From Talpa occidentalis (Eukaryota > Chordata > Mammalia > Eulipotyphla > Talpidae): a stretch of DNA of 64,000 bases. The stretch is taken from NCBI RefSeq assembly GCF_014898055.3, contig NW_023601433.1, forward strand, positions 17,098,141 through 17,162,140. Reading direction: 5' to 3'. Shown here in pieces: positions 43,913-55,520 of the stretch; the stretch's first letter is position 1, and the number at the start of each line of letters is the position of its first letter. The position numbers and the translations under genes are program-made. Under the pieces are notes generated by a model. The model searched no databases and was not told where the DNA came from. It saw nothing but the letters and a program-made list of their open reading frames with translations.

Positions 43913-44995
43913 CTAAACCCAAGGGTTAAAGCTATAAAACTTATAGAGGAAAACATATGGGAACTGTTTCAGGTCACCAGATCTGGCACTGACTTTCTTG
44001 GATATGACACCAAATGCACTGGCAACAAAAGAAAAAAATAAACAGGACATCAAAATGTAAATTTTTATGCATCTAAGGACACTATCAGAAGAGCAAAAGA
44101 CAATCTACAGAATGAAAGAAAATACTTATAAGTCATGTATCTGATAAGGGGTTGATACATACATGCACCAACACACATACATACAAATCTACAACTCAAC
44201 AACACAAACATGGTTGAAAAATGGACAAAGGACTTGAACAGACATTTCTCCAAAGAAGGTAAACAAACAGCAAATAAATACATGTGCGAGGATGTTCAAC
44301 CTCACTAATCATTAGGAAAATACAAATCAAACAAGACTCTTCACACTCATTAGAATGGTTATTTTCAAAAATACAGAAAAATAAGAGTTAGTGAAGATGT
44401 GGGTATAATGAGACCCTTGTACACTGCTGGTAGGAATTCTGTTGGGGACACTATATGGCAATTCCTCAAAAAATAACAAACATAGAAACATAAAGGTATG
44501 ACCCAGTAATGCCACTTCTGGGTATATACTCAATAGAATTGAAAACAACGCCTCAAAGACGAGTCCCTAACCCAATGTCCACAGCAGAATTGCTCACAAC
44601 AGCCAAAAGGCAGAAACAGCCCAAACACCCATCAACAGATGAATGGATAAAGCAAATGTGGTAAATGCATTCAGTGGGACATTATTCAGTCACAAAAATA
44701 AGTTAAATTCTGATTCATGCTTCATGGATGAAACTTGAAGACTTTATACAAAGTAAGTCAGATACAAAAGGGCAAATATTGTATGATTCCTCCTACATGA
44801 GGTATTTAGAGCTGTCAAATTTGTAGAACTAGGAAGTAGACCAGTGGGTGTTAGGGGTTGGGGAATGAGAGAATAGGGAGATATTGTTTAAGGGGAGCAG
44901 ACTTTCCAGTTTGGGATGATGAAGAAAAAATGGAGATGAATAGTGGTGATGAGTGCACAGCAATGTAAATGCATTTAATGCTACCAAATGGTACT

Positions 44996-45320
44996 TTTTT
45001 TTTTTTAATAGCTTCCTCTTTAAGAGGCTTTATTTATTTATTTGAAGATTTATTTATTTATTTATTTATTTATACAAGCACTGGGTACAGTCAAAAGCAC
45101 GGGAGGATGAGAGGATTCACCAGAGCCAGAGCGGGGAGCAGAGCAGGCAGAAAGACCGAAGTACACTGCTAAGGGGAGCAGCGGGTGGCAGGAGAGGTCT
45201 GTGCACCATGCGGGACCCTCCTCCGGTGGCCGGGGAGCAGCCGGGGATCGAACTGGCATCCCAGCGGCTTCGGGCAGCTTCGTAACCCAGCGCTCAACCG
45301 CTGCGCCACCGGGGAGGCCC
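44996..45320 (-). mobile_element. SINE-A copy in old L1 3' UTR
   Basis: Antisense copy splitting the L1 AAATGGTAC|...|TGTACTCTTAAAATTGG junction. It has an extra 45 bases between an outer T-run and the (TTTA)n, so the tail was extended or rearranged. Confidence 0.88.
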
Positions 45321-45544
45321 TAAGCTGTACTCTTAAAATTGGTTAAAATGATAAATGTTCCATTATTTATATTTTATCATCATGGAAAAAAAATCAGGTA
45401 GGGTGATTCCCCTATTGATTTTTGGTTTTAAACATGTTTTTAGCAATTCTAGGTTATTTTCCCTGTTATATAAATTTTTGAATCAGTTTACCTTTTATCT
45501 ATATAAAAACCCTGCTGAAACTTCTTTAAAAATCAGGGGCCTGG

Positions 45545-45777
45545 GCCTCCCTGGTGGCGCAGCGGTTGAGCGCTAGGTTGCAGTTCGATCCCCGGTCGTC
45601 AGCGAGAGTCCCACATGGTGCACAGACCTCTCCTGCAGCGCCCGCTGCTCCCCTCAGCAGTGTATTTTGTCAGTCTGTCTGTTCTGCTCCCCGCTCTGAC
45701 TCTGGTGAATTCTCTCACCCTCCTGCGCTTCTGACTGTACCCAGTGCTTGCATAAATAAATAAATCTTTAAAAAAAT
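45545..45777 (+). mobile_element. SINE-A inserted at the first bases of a SINE-B
   Basis: Internally deleted copy (head jumps from GCTAGGTTGC to AGTTCGATCC). The 15-bp duplication AAAAATCAGGGGCCT (45,529-45,543 and 45,778-45,792) includes the first bases of the neighbouring SINE-B, so that SINE was the target. Confidence 0.92.
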
Positions 45778-45785
45778 AAAAATCA

Positions 45786-46050
45786 GGGGCCTCCCTGGTA
45801 GTATAAGGGGTTAAGATGCAACCTATGAAGCTATAGGCAGCCACTGCAGCACGAGTTTGATCCCCAGTCAGGGAGCTACCCACATGGCACAGCAGACCTC
45901 TCCTGACTCTCCCGCTGCTCCCCTCAGTGTGCGTCAGTCAATCTGCCTGTTCTGTTCCCCACTGTCTCTGGTGAATACTCTTACCCCCGCACCTCTGGCC
46001 TACACCCCAGTTCTTATATGCACAAATAAATGAATCTTTAAAAAAAAAAG
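45786..46050 (+). mobile_element. SINE-B copy
   Basis: Diverged older copy (GGTAGTATAAGGGGTTAAGATGC head). Its first bases are repeated before 45,544 because of the SINE-A insertion. Confidence 0.9.
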
Positions 46051-46269
46051 ACAAGACACTGAAAGTCACACAGTAAGAAGAACAGAGGAAAACACTGTCC
46101 ACCTGGGGAGCCATGAGCCAGGTCTGGTGGACCAGTAGCTAAGCAAGCTCAGTGTCTTCAAAGAATCCAGGGGAGTGAGGCAGTAGGTATGCGAGGGTCA
46201 GATTCCAGGCACTACTGCTGAAGGGAAGGTATTTTTGGCAAGTTTTCTCATTTTTCACTTGAAGTGTGT

Positions 46270-46432
46270 GGATCAGATAGCTGGATTCAAAGCTGATGAT
46301 TCTGCCACTTACATGCATGTAAACTTGGTTATGTGCTCATCATCATCATCATCTCTGTTACTTTCCTCAGCTGTAAAGTGGGAATCAAAACTGCACCTGC
46401 CTTTGAGGACTGAGAATAAGAAGTAGGTAAAG
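46270..46432 (+). mobile_element. MIR SINE
   Basis: GATTCTGCCACTTACATGCATGTAAAC, then TTACTTTCCTCAGCTGTAAAGTGGG and CACCTGCCTTTGAGGACTGAG are MIR core landmarks. A CATCATCATCATC run lies within it. Confidence 0.75.
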
Positions 46433-46625
46433 TACTCTGGAGTTAGCCAACTATAGCCCACCGCCTGTTTCTGCAAATAGTTTGATCAGAACCTGGAGAT
46501 GACATTTGTCTCTGCTGATCTGGTGTTAACAGCATGGAATGCGACACCAGAGCTGTAAATGTTCACTCTCCGGACCTTTATTGGACCAGCAAACCTGGCT
46601 GAGAACAATGTGCAAGTTCACAAGA
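46433..46625 (-). mobile_element. Possible MER5A-like fragment
   Basis: GCCAACTATAGCCCACCGCCTGTTTCTGCAAATAG recalls the reverse complement of the MER5A end; the rest of the stretch is not recognised. Confidence 0.4.
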
Positions 46626-46761
46626 AATGTTAGGTATGCTTTAAAAAAAATTCACTTTCAGAATGATAAACTTGAGTATGTGCACAAGATATAGATATAA
46701 GCATTGGTAATAGTGGTGACAAATGTGAAATAACAATGTCAATTAATAGGAGGCTTATTAA

Positions 46762-47037
46762 GGGCCTCCCCTGGTGGCACAGCGGTTGAACACTGGGCTG
46801 CGAAGCTGCCCACAGCCTCTGCAGCGCCAGTTCCATCCCCGGCCCCCGGCGAGGGTTCCACATGGCACGACAGACCTCTCCTGTCTCGCCTGCTGCTCCC
46901 CTCAGCAGTGTATTTTGTCAGTCTGCCTGTTCTGTTCCCTGTTCTAGCTCTGGTGAATTCTCTCACCCTCCGCGCCTCTGACTGTACACAGTGCTTGTAT
47001 CAATCAATCAATCAATCAATCATCTTAAAAAAAAAGG
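46762..47037 (+). mobile_element. SINE-A with (TCAA)n tail
   Basis: Otherwise typical short-middle copy whose tail is five TCAA units in place of TAAA, before CATCTTAAAAA. Confidence 0.92.
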
Positions 47038-47106
47038 ACTGATTAAATTATGCTACATCTATACTTAGAGAACACTAGATAGCCACTAAAAAGAAAAAGG
47101 GAGGGA

Positions 47107-47390
47107 GGGCCTCCCTGGTGGCGCAGAGGTTGAGCGCTGGGTTGCGAAGCTGCCCGCAGGCTCAGCAGCTCTGGTTCGATCCCCAGCTGCTCCCCGGCCA
47201 CCGGGTGAGGGTCCCACATGGTGCGCAGACCTCTCCTGCCGCCCGCTGCTCCCCTCAGCAGTGTACTTCGGTCCTTCTGCCTGCTCTGCTCCCCACTCTG
47301 GCTCTGGTGAATTCTCTCACCCTCCCGTGCTTCTGACTGTACCCAGTGCTTATATACATAAATAAATAAATCTTAAAAAAAAAAAAAAAG
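47107..47390 (+). mobile_element. SINE-A, full length
   Basis: Near-consensus copy with tail ACATAAATAAATAAATCTT and poly(A). AAAGAAAAAGG-like duplication on both sides. Confidence 0.93.
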
Positions 47391-48240
47391 AAAAAGGCAA
47401 ATGTGCGCACATATACTGTCCATGCTAACATGTAAAGATCTTCAAGTAATCTAAAACTATTAAGTCAAAAATGATGACAGCTACAATATAATCTCACTGC
47501 GTTAATGAAAGGACACACACAAAAATATCAAAAACCATATGTATGCAAAGAAACCATCATAAACTACAAAAGAAGTACTGTCCGGGAAGTTCATTTTCAT
47601 ACAGTCTGTAAGGAGCTGGAGTTTTGTGATTTTTCTCATGGCTTAAAAATATTATTTGAATCTCTTAGATCGTCTCCTAGAAGTACACTTTTCAAACCTT
47701 TATGTCACTGCCCCTTGGGGACAAATTACAGAATATGGATGAATCCCAAATACCTCATGCTAAGTGAACTAAATGAGACTCAAAGAACACATGTGGCATT
47801 CTGGAGAAAGCAAAACTGCAGGAATGAAGACCAGCTCAGTGGTTGCCAGGAGTTGAGGAGTGGGGGGTGTGGGAGGCGGTGTTACACTGCAAGGGGCAGA
47901 CGAAGGCATTTGGAGAAGTTGAAACTGCTTTATGTCTTGGCTGTCATCGAACCTACAACATGGACAAATTGTCACTGTGCTTAAAAATAGGCAAAAAACA
48001 AAAGACTGAGCATCTAAAAAAAAAAAAACAAAAAAACAACTCACTGAACTGTACACCAAAAATTTTACTACATGTAAGTGATAGTTTCATACATGATGAT
48101 TTTCAATTTAGGGTATCTGTTTGGTGCTTATTTTTCAGAGTAACTACAATGAAACTGAATAAATTAAAAACCTTTCTTAAAAAAAAATTTTACTACATGT
48201 AAATTTTACTATAGGTACATCTTAAAACAAACACATACCA
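47391..48240 (+). mobile_element. Old L1 3' end
   Basis: CTCATGCTAAGTGAACTAAATGAGAC, AGTGGTTGCCAGGAGTTGAGGAG and ACTGAACTGTACACC...TTTTACTACATG match the 3' end of L1M/ME-type elements. The left 290 bases are less certain. It ends just before the CpG island. Confidence 0.65.
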
Positions 48241-48349
48241 AAAAAAAAAAAAAATCCCAACGCGAGAGGTACATGCTCTCTGAGTGACCTATCTGGAAAC
48301 CAACAGATGCATTAACACAGGAAATGTTGCCACCACAATTCCCTGTTTG

Positions 48350-50270
48350 TGTCTCTCCCGGAGATGGAGTCGGCCGGGCCGGGGGTGGGCGGGAGGCAGC
48401 CAAACCGCATCCGCACGGTCCTCCCATTGATCGCATTCCTGCAAATGCATCCCTGCCGCCGTCTGCGTTTATTTAGCTGATTCCTCTGTCAGTCCCTGTG
48501 CCTGCAGATCTAGCTTTCCTTCCACAGGAAACCAGCGAGGACCTGCAGGGACGAGGGCAACATGCGTGGGTCCCGCTCCGGGGTTTGGGGGCGCCGTCCC
48601 CCAGCTCCCCGAGTTGGCGGCGAGTTGTCAAGCTCAGCAACCTGAGCTGCCGCCCGGGCATCGCCGCTGCTCCAGCCCGGGGGCCGAGACACACGCCGCG
48701 CTCACGGAGCAGCAGAAACTGCCCGACGGGGCTCGCACCCCCACTGGCAGAAAATAAACCCTCGGAAATCTCGGCCGCCCACACGAGCGCAAACCACCCC
48801 GCACGGGTCCCACGAGCCACCGCTGCCCCCTGTGGGGAGCGGCCAGCGTCCAGGGTGGCCCTCGTCCGCGCGCCCCTCCCGGCCGAACCCAACGCCCCTG
48901 AACCCCCACTTCCAAAGGAGCCGAGCACCCTCTCTCTGCACCCCCGGAGCGCGGCTCATGAAGCGCACGCATTCCAGGCTTAAAGCACTCGCCGCAGAAG
49001 GGCCGGGCGAGCGGCGCTGCCCGCGGAGCCATCCCGGCTCCTAACAAAGCCCAAACTCCTCTCTCCAAGAATCCGCAAAATGGTTTCGCTCGCCCAGACG
49101 CCCGCTCCCTCCCCGGCGGCGCAGAGGCGAAGCCCGGCCGGGTCTCCCCGGCACCCCCTCCCAGCCCGCGGTCCGCCCCCACTTTCCAACAATAACTGCG
49201 GAGCGCACCCCTCCCCGCTGGCGCGCTGCCATGTGCCGAGCCGCGGGGTCCCGGGGCGCAGGGTGTGGGGGCGCAGGGTCCCGGGCCGCAGGCCGGGGGC
49301 GCGGGGGACCCCGAGGGCCGGGGCGCGCGGGCCCGGGCGCGCGGGAGCCGCGGGGCCGGGCGCTCCCGGGAGGCCGCGCCGCCGAGAGGCCGCGCCGCCG
49401 AGGGCCAAGTTCTGGCAGCCGGCGGGGCCCGGAGCGGCCGCCGCTGCCCGGTCCGGTCCGATCCAGTGGGCCGCCCCGGCTCCCCCGGGCCCGCGGGGCG
49501 GGGCGGGGCGGGGCGGGGGCGCCCACGTTCCTCACCTGGGTCCGCGGCGGCGGCTCGGGGTCCCGGGCGCGCGCTGGGAGTTTCCTGCCCGAGTGACTCA
49601 CCCGGGCGGGCCGGGAATGCGCCAGGAAACACCGGCCTCCTCCCCTTCCTCGGGGCGGGGGCTCTCCCGGCTCAGCCCCTTCCTCCCGGCGCTCCTCCCT
49701 CCGCGCGCGCCGGGGCCCGGGCGCGCCTCGCTCCGCGCCGGGCGCCCTCCCGACTCCCGCGGCCTCGGAGCCGCCCGGGCCGCGCGCCTGACCCCGGCGG
49801 CGGGGAGAGAGGAGCGGCCGCCGGGACAGCGATCCCCGGCGGCCGCGCCGCGCCGCGCCTCCCCGCCCCGGGGGGCAGGTCCTCGAGGGCCACCTGCTGG
49901 CTTAGGCCCCCGCGGCTCTGCGGGGCCGCGGGCGGATCCTGGCGCTCCCCCCGCTCCGCGCGTCGAGGGAGCCGGGGTCTGCGCGCTGTCCCGGGGCGGC
50001 TGCTCCGTGGGCGCAGGGTGGGCGGGATCGCGGCGGAACGGACGCTGGGGGACACCCGGGCCCCCCACCCCGGCCGGCGCCCCACCTCTCCGAGGAGGCG
50101 CGCTCACCTGCGCCCCGCGGGCGGGAGAGCTGCGAGGGCAGGTGCGCCAGGTGTGCGCCGCAGGAGACCCGCCAGCTAGGGGCGGTGGCCGCCTGAGCGC
50201 CCCGCGGAGATCCCTGGGGTGCCACCCATGTCCCTGCCGAGCCAGGACAGACGGGTGCGCGGGCTTGTGG
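48350..50270. promoter_or_regulatory. CYFIP1: CpG island, CYFIP1 promoter and non-coding exon 1
   Basis: Roughly 1.9 kb of very GC- and CpG-rich sequence, densest at 49,080-50,220, sharply different from the AT-rich flanks and free of SINEs and L1. A run of GC boxes lies at about 49,495-49,519 and a perfect AP-1 site (TGACTCA) at 49,594-49,600. Position and strand fit the 5' end of CYFIP1, whose ATG exon has only six UTR bases and so needs an upstream non-coding exon. Three good minus-strand donors could end that exon: CAG|GTGAGC (exon edge 50,108), CGG|GTGAGT (49,602) and CAG|GTGAGG (49,536). I cannot choose among them or place the start site. Confidence 0.85.
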
Positions 50271-50825
50271 GAAACGCTGACACAAGAAAACGTGAATTAG
50301 TTCCAGAAAACTGGACACGCATCGTAAGGAAATATTGAGTGGAGTCACTTGTCACAATGCTTAGAAGTAAAATTGCTCTAAAGTCCCTCAACACCCCCCC
50401 CACTCCCTCTTTACGCACCCACCCGCATCCCAATGAAAAACAAAATTGATGGGTATGGGTATCAAGTGTTCGAATTTGGCTACTAGAGGGTGAAAACCAC
50501 AAGAGGTTGCATTACCCACTGGCTGCCCTCTAGGTAATGCAAAAAAGTTACAGGGAGTGGATTCTGATTATTAGACTGAAACCTACCAGAGAACACTTTT
50601 TCTGGAGGCCCTTGGAGGTCCCTTACTCTCCAGCAAAACGTGGGTTTTGTTTGAGTGACTTTCTGGCTCCCAACCCACACGTTTCAGTCAGCAGATCACT
50701 GCTTCTCTCTTTCTGCCCTGGGCTAAGTGTTACAGTTAGATTCCAAAAGTTCTTTTCTTTTTTTTTTTTCCCACATGAAAGTAAAGTGATGGAATACAAG
50801 ATATGCTGTGATCATATTAAAATAT
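50271..50825. other. Upstream flank, no recognised element
   Basis: Composition falls sharply from the CpG island to AT-rich sequence. No gene or repeat family recognised. Confidence 0.4.
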
Positions 50826-51100
50826 TGCACTCCCTGGTGGCACAAGTGGTTAGGTCTCCAGAAGCTCTACGCAGACACTGCAGCATGAGTTCGATCCCCG
50901 GCCAGGGAGGTGACCCACATGGCGCAGCAGACCTCTCCTGTCTTGCCTGCTGCTCCCCTCAGCAGTGTATTTCAGTAGATCTGCCCGTTCTGTTCCCCAC
51001 TGTCTCTGGTAAATCCTCTCACACATACCCCGCCCCCTGCATCTCTGGCCTGCACCCCTGCTCTTGTATGCAAAAATAAATAAGTCTTTTAAAAAACAGA
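50826..51100 (+). mobile_element. SINE-B, slightly 5'-truncated
   Basis: Starts ACTCCCTGGTGGCACAAG, missing the GGGCCTC lead. AAAATATTGCA is duplicated at 50,818 and about 51,103. Confidence 0.91.
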
Positions 51101-51159
51101 ATAAAATATTGCAATCCCTAGAGCAATTAATGAAAATTGGATCATACTATCCATATGAT

Positions 51160-53330
51160 TATTAACATCCTTTCCTATTGAGGTAACCCTTTAGTAAGTG
51201 GTCACGTGACCACTGAACATGAGATAACTGGCACACAAATATCTTCTCATTCTTTGCCCAGCCTAACATGTCTATCCATGTGTCTCTTCCCCCCAACGCT
51301 TTGTCATCAAGTTTCCAGCCAGGTTCCTCCCATGGCCCTGACCAGATAGCCAAACATTGGCTACAGTTTCAATATATTCTCAGACCTCTGGCATTTATCC
51401 TTCCAGGCACAATCAAGTCGAAGCTCTGCCCACTAAGCCCAAGGATTTCCCTTCACCACTGTACTCCAGGAATGTCCCAGAGAGGGCGCCTGCATGCAGT
51501 GCAGAACCAGCCATAAACCAGGTGCCAGGTTTTCTTCCTTAGGCACCTGCTCTTGGAGACAGTGCAATGACGTGATGGGTGAAGACTGGGAGAGGAAGGG
51601 CATGCAGCAAAGATGGGGCCATGGGATTTTTGTCCACTTCCTCATGCAAGTAAGCTGCGCTTTCAAGGCCTTCCTGAGTCCTAGTGTGTAGTTACACCTC
51701 CATCTGGTGACAGTTCACAGCTGTGTGTGCCAGCTTCAAGATTTGATGGGTCAGACTACAGCTCATAATGGGCAGTTCAGGTCAGATAGGAAATTGAGGG
51801 CCCATCATTAAGTGTTTAGTCTCTAGTTAGGCCCATTGGCAAGCCAAAGGCTGGTTCTCAAAAGGATGGTAGGTGTTCACAGAGGCAGGCTTTGCTTCCA
51901 AATCCTAAGGCTCTGGGCTGTGGCTCACCTTTTGGAGCTTGCCCAAGGCTCCAAATAGCAGCCCATCTGCCACTGGCACTTCTCAAAATTAGCACTTTTC
52001 GGTCATTGAGTAATTGGAACAGAGTGTCACACCAGATGAGGAACATCTTGTCTCCAAATCTAGAGTATTTCGCTAGGTGTTGTGCCTTTTTTGTTTTTTG
52101 TTTTTTTGTGTTATGGAAGGGTCACCATGCAGCAATTCATCCTTCCACTTAGAAGGGATATATCTACATGCTCCAGACCACTAGACCTCTAGAAATTTCA
52201 CTGAGGGACTAGATATCTGAACTTTTTAAAGATTTATTTATTTATGCATACAATAACTGGGGTACAGGCCAGAGGTGCCAGGGGTAAGAGGTTCCACCAG
52301 AGACAGAGTGGGGAACAGAACAGGCAGATTGACTGAAATATACTGCTAAGAGGAGCAGTGGCAGGTAAGGAGAGGTCTGCTACACCATGTGGGTATCTCC
52401 CTAGATGGGGATCGAACTTGTGCTGCAGTGGCTGCTGATAACTATAGGTTGCATCTTAACCCCTTGTGCCACCAAGGAGGCCTGATACCCAAATTTTCAT
52501 GGGATTTAATTCCTACCTATTTATTAACATGCAAATGCTTTACTATATGTCGAGTAGTTGCTACTTCCCCATCACCAGGTTCAATCAGCATCGTACCATC
52601 AATGTCTGAGGCTAGAGTGACATTTCATGGAATGGAAAGGCAACCTTAACCCTGCAGACAACACTAAGATGTAAGGCTAGAAAACGGACGTGCTCCTGAG
52701 GGAGGGAGTGAGGGTGCATTGCTGACCTTACCAGCTGAGAGCAAACTGTTTCTGGTGATTCTTACCAAATGATATGGAGAAAAACACACTTTCCAGCCCA
52801 ATAGCTACATGTCAGGTATCAGGGGATGTGTTAATTTGCTAAAGTAACAAAACCACATCTGGAACAGCAGCTGCAATTAGAGTTATCAGCTGATTACTGA
52901 TAACAGCTGACAACAGTCTGTTGTCATGTTACAAGATTTCGCTGGCTTCTGCACAGGCCAACAGTTGAGTTGAATGGGGATGCAGTGGGAATCTTTCAAG
53001 TCCTTGAAGATGGCACGGAGTCTCTGCAATCCCTCCAGGAAAGCCATATTGCTTTAATATTTATTATTTTCCTAGGAACAGGCAGTTCTAGCAGCTTCCA
53101 TTTGGCATTTCCTACAACAAAAGCCTTCCTATTTCCATTGGCTCCAAAGGTCAGGGAGCCAATGTAGAGACTCTGGCAGCTGCTGACTATGTCTGTTCCA
53201 ATGAGGCATTCTAGAATAGGGGAAATGGAAATTACCATAAGACAGGGGAGGGACCCACTGTGAGACTAACATGACTAAAACCAACATGACTAAAACTAAC
53301 ATAACTGAAACTTCTTCCACAGATCACTAA
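51160..53330 (-). pseudogene. ERVL-type endogenous retrovirus pol remnant
   Basis: Three minus-strand open pieces lie in pol order: a protease/reverse-transcriptase junction (52,996-53,238, with LIGTDIVSS and IGSLTFG), a polymerase-RNase H connection (51,858-52,046, ending near RALGFGSK) and RNase H (51,162-51,353, with KIFVCQLSHV). Spacing fits one degraded pol once the SINE-B at 52,218-52,482 is removed. Each piece is cut off by stops or frame changes. No gag, integrase or env was recognised, and no LTR pair flanks it. The assignment is by resemblance, and MLT2-like (ERVL) LTRs occur elsewhere in the window. It cannot make a protein. Confidence 0.65.
52218..52482 (-). mobile_element. SINE-B copy in ERV remnant
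   Basis: Complete antisense copy ending CACCAAGGAGGCC. GATATCTGAACTTT and GATACCCAAATTTT form an imperfect duplication. Confidence 0.91.
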
Positions 53331-53462
53331 CCCCCCCAACCGCCCCTCACAACCTTTTGCACTGACTGGAGAATCATGGTGCTGTTTTGGGGTCTCCGGA
53401 AATCAGAGCCACTCCTCCATCACAAACTCCTCGTTCTGTCCCACTCATTCACTGTAGTCCTT

Positions 53463-54727
53463 TTTTTAGCATTTTATTTTATATAATTCTTACATCATTT
53501 TTCATTTTTGCACAATGTATGCATTTTCATTTTGGTTATATTCCCCATACAATTGCACCCCCCCTTATTTTGACCCTAGTCCTTCCTCTCCCCACCCCCC
53601 CCCATAGTGTGTCTTTGGTTTATAGTTGCTTGTTGATTTTGGATTTTTATTTGTATTAATTAGTCTTTTCCCTGGTCCCTTATTTAGATTTTCTAAATTC
53701 CTGCTATGAGTGAGACCATTCAGTATTTTTCCTTTTCTTTCTGACTTATTTCGCTGAGCATGATCTCTTCTAGCTCCATCCATGTTGCTGCAAACTGCAT
53801 GTGTTTATCTTTTTTGATTGCTGAGTAATATTCCATTGTGTATATGCACCACATCTTCTTGATCCAGTCATCTATTTTTGGGCATTTGGGCTGTTTCCAA
53901 AGCTTAGGTATTGTAAATAGTGCTGATATAAACATAGGGGTGCAGGTGCTCTTTGGAATTAATGTTTCTGTGTCCTTTGGGTAAATACCTAGGAGTGGAA
54001 TTGCTGGATCATATGGAAGCTCTGTCTTTAGTAGGTCCAGAAATCTCCACACAGCTCTCCATAGTAGTTGGACCAGTTTGCACTCCCACCAGCAGTGCAG
54101 GAGAGTTCCCTTCTCTCCACACCCTCGCCAACATTTGTTGTTGCTAGTTTTTTTTAATATGTGCCATTCTCACTGGTGTAAGATGGTATCTCATTGTAGT
54201 TTTGATTTGCATTTCCCTGAATGCAAGTGATGTTGAACATTTTTTCATGTGTCTGGTGGCCATTTGTATTTCCTCTTTGGAGAAGTTTCTTTTTAGCTCT
54301 TCTGCCCATTTTTTGACTGGATTATTTTCTTTGTTTTTGTTGAGTCTCATCAGCTCTTTGTAGATTTTTGTGATCAGTCACTGGAGCAAAGAAAGTTTGT
54401 TCAATAAACAGTGCTGGGAAAACTGGGTCGCTACATGCAAAAGAATGAAGCTTGACCACTACCTCACACCATGCACAAAAACCAACTCAAAATGGATTAA
54501 AGAACTAGACGTAAGACCTGAAACCATAAAATACTTAGAAAGAAATATGGGCGAAACACTACATGACATGCACCTCAAAGACATCTTTACAGACACATCA
54601 CCCAAAGCAGTGATAGTGAAGGCAAAGATAAACAGCTGGGACTACATCAAATTAAAGAGCTTCTGCACAGCAAAAGAGACAATAACCAAAACAAAGAGAA
54701 ACCTCATCGACTGGGAGAAAATTTTTG
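53463..54727 (-). mobile_element. Twin-primed young L1
   Basis: Bases 53,463 to about 54,379 are antisense L1 (ORF2 end and 3' UTR). From about 54,380 to 54,727 the next L1 segment upstream in ORF2 lies in the opposite, plus, orientation. A 13-bp duplication CACTGTAGTCCTT (53,450-53,462 and 54,728-54,740) encloses both. Compared with the L1 at 1-219, only about 20 bases are lost at the junction. Frame breaks make it inactive. Confidence 0.94.
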
Positions 54728-54779
54728 CACTGTAGTCCTTCTAGAGAGTTTCCAGGGCTCTCCATAATCAACAGGACCT

Positions 54780-54781
<2 letters not shown>

Positions 54782-54870
<89 letters not shown>
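54782..54870. repeat. (TC)n / (GA)n microsatellite, about 44 units
   Basis: Pure 89-base CT run with no interruption. It is the 3' end of the adjoining antisense SINE and lies inside that SINE's target duplication. Long pure arrays are usually length-polymorphic. Confidence 0.97.
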
Positions 54871-54873
<3 letters not shown>

Positions 54874-54987
54874 GTGGGACCCTTCCGGGCGGGCGGCCAG
54901 GGAATGAACAGGCGCTGCAGAGGCTGCGGGGCAGCCGGGCAGCCTCTCAGCCCAGCGCTCAACCGCTGCGCCACCAGGGGAGGCCCA
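54782..54987 (-). mobile_element. SINE-A head ending in (GA)n instead of its tail
   Basis: On the minus strand the SINE runs from its 5' end at 54,987 to GGTCCCACAAAA, where it stops after about 115 bases and continues as (GA)n. Imperfect duplications AACAGGACCTGTTC (54,769) and AGCAGGACCTATTC (54,988) enclose SINE plus (GA)n, so the tract belongs to the insertion. Confidence 0.85.
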
Positions 54988-55244
54988 GCAGGACCTATTC
55001 TTTGTTTGACAGTGCTCCGAGTTCCACAAGCCACTGCAGCTTCCTTTTCTGTATATAGTTTTCTGATTATAAAGTAATACATATTTATTGTGGAACACTT
55101 CTGAAAGACACGTAGTCTCTACCCAGAAAACATTTTCCTCATTGAAATGTTTCCATGACAACTGTCTGCATCCTTATTTCTCTTGGTCAGACCTGTGTTA
55201 AGTTGCCTCCTGGATTTTTCTATCCTCACAGGCACTCAAGTCTA

Positions 55245-55520
55245 AGTTTTTTTTTTTTTTTAAAGATTTATTTATTTATGCATAGAAGAACCAGAGTGTA
55301 GACCAGAGGTGTGTGGGGTGAGAGGATTCACCAGAGACAGAGTGGGGAGCAGAACAGGCAGATTGACTGAAATACACTGCTGAGGGGAGCAGCGGGCGAG
55401 ACAGGAGAGGTCTGCCGCATCATGTGAGTAGCTCCCTGGCCAGGGACTGACCTCGTGCTGCAGTAGCTGCGGATAGATTCATAGGTTGCATCTTAACGCC
55501 TGGCGCCACCAGGGAAGCCC
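55245..55520 (-). mobile_element. SINE-B copy
   Basis: Complete antisense copy with 15-T head, ending GCGCCACCAGGGAAGCCCC. Confidence 0.91.

Larger units (their letters stand above)
42870..45390 (+). mobile_element. Old L1 (ORF2 and 3' UTR), hit by three SINEs
   Basis: Plus-sense L1M-type sequence follows ORF2 order from GAGAAATGGCTATACTAAT through TGGACAAAGGACTTGAACAGACATTTCTCC and AAACACCCATCAACAGATGAATGGATAAA to a 3' UTR ending TACTCTTAAAATTGGTTAAAATG. Many frame breaks. SINEs lie at 43,305, 43,646 and 44,996. Confidence 0.88.

Noticed and set aside
48634..50300. Long open frames on both strands in the CpG island (up to 406 codons)
   Set aside because: High GC removes stop codons in all frames. 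The products are Pro/Ala/Arg/Gly-rich with no domain, and overlapping frames on both strands are equally open.
54370..54735. 121-codon L1 frame that could be an exapted gene
   Set aside because: It is the inverted 5' part of a twin-primed L1, truncated at both ends.
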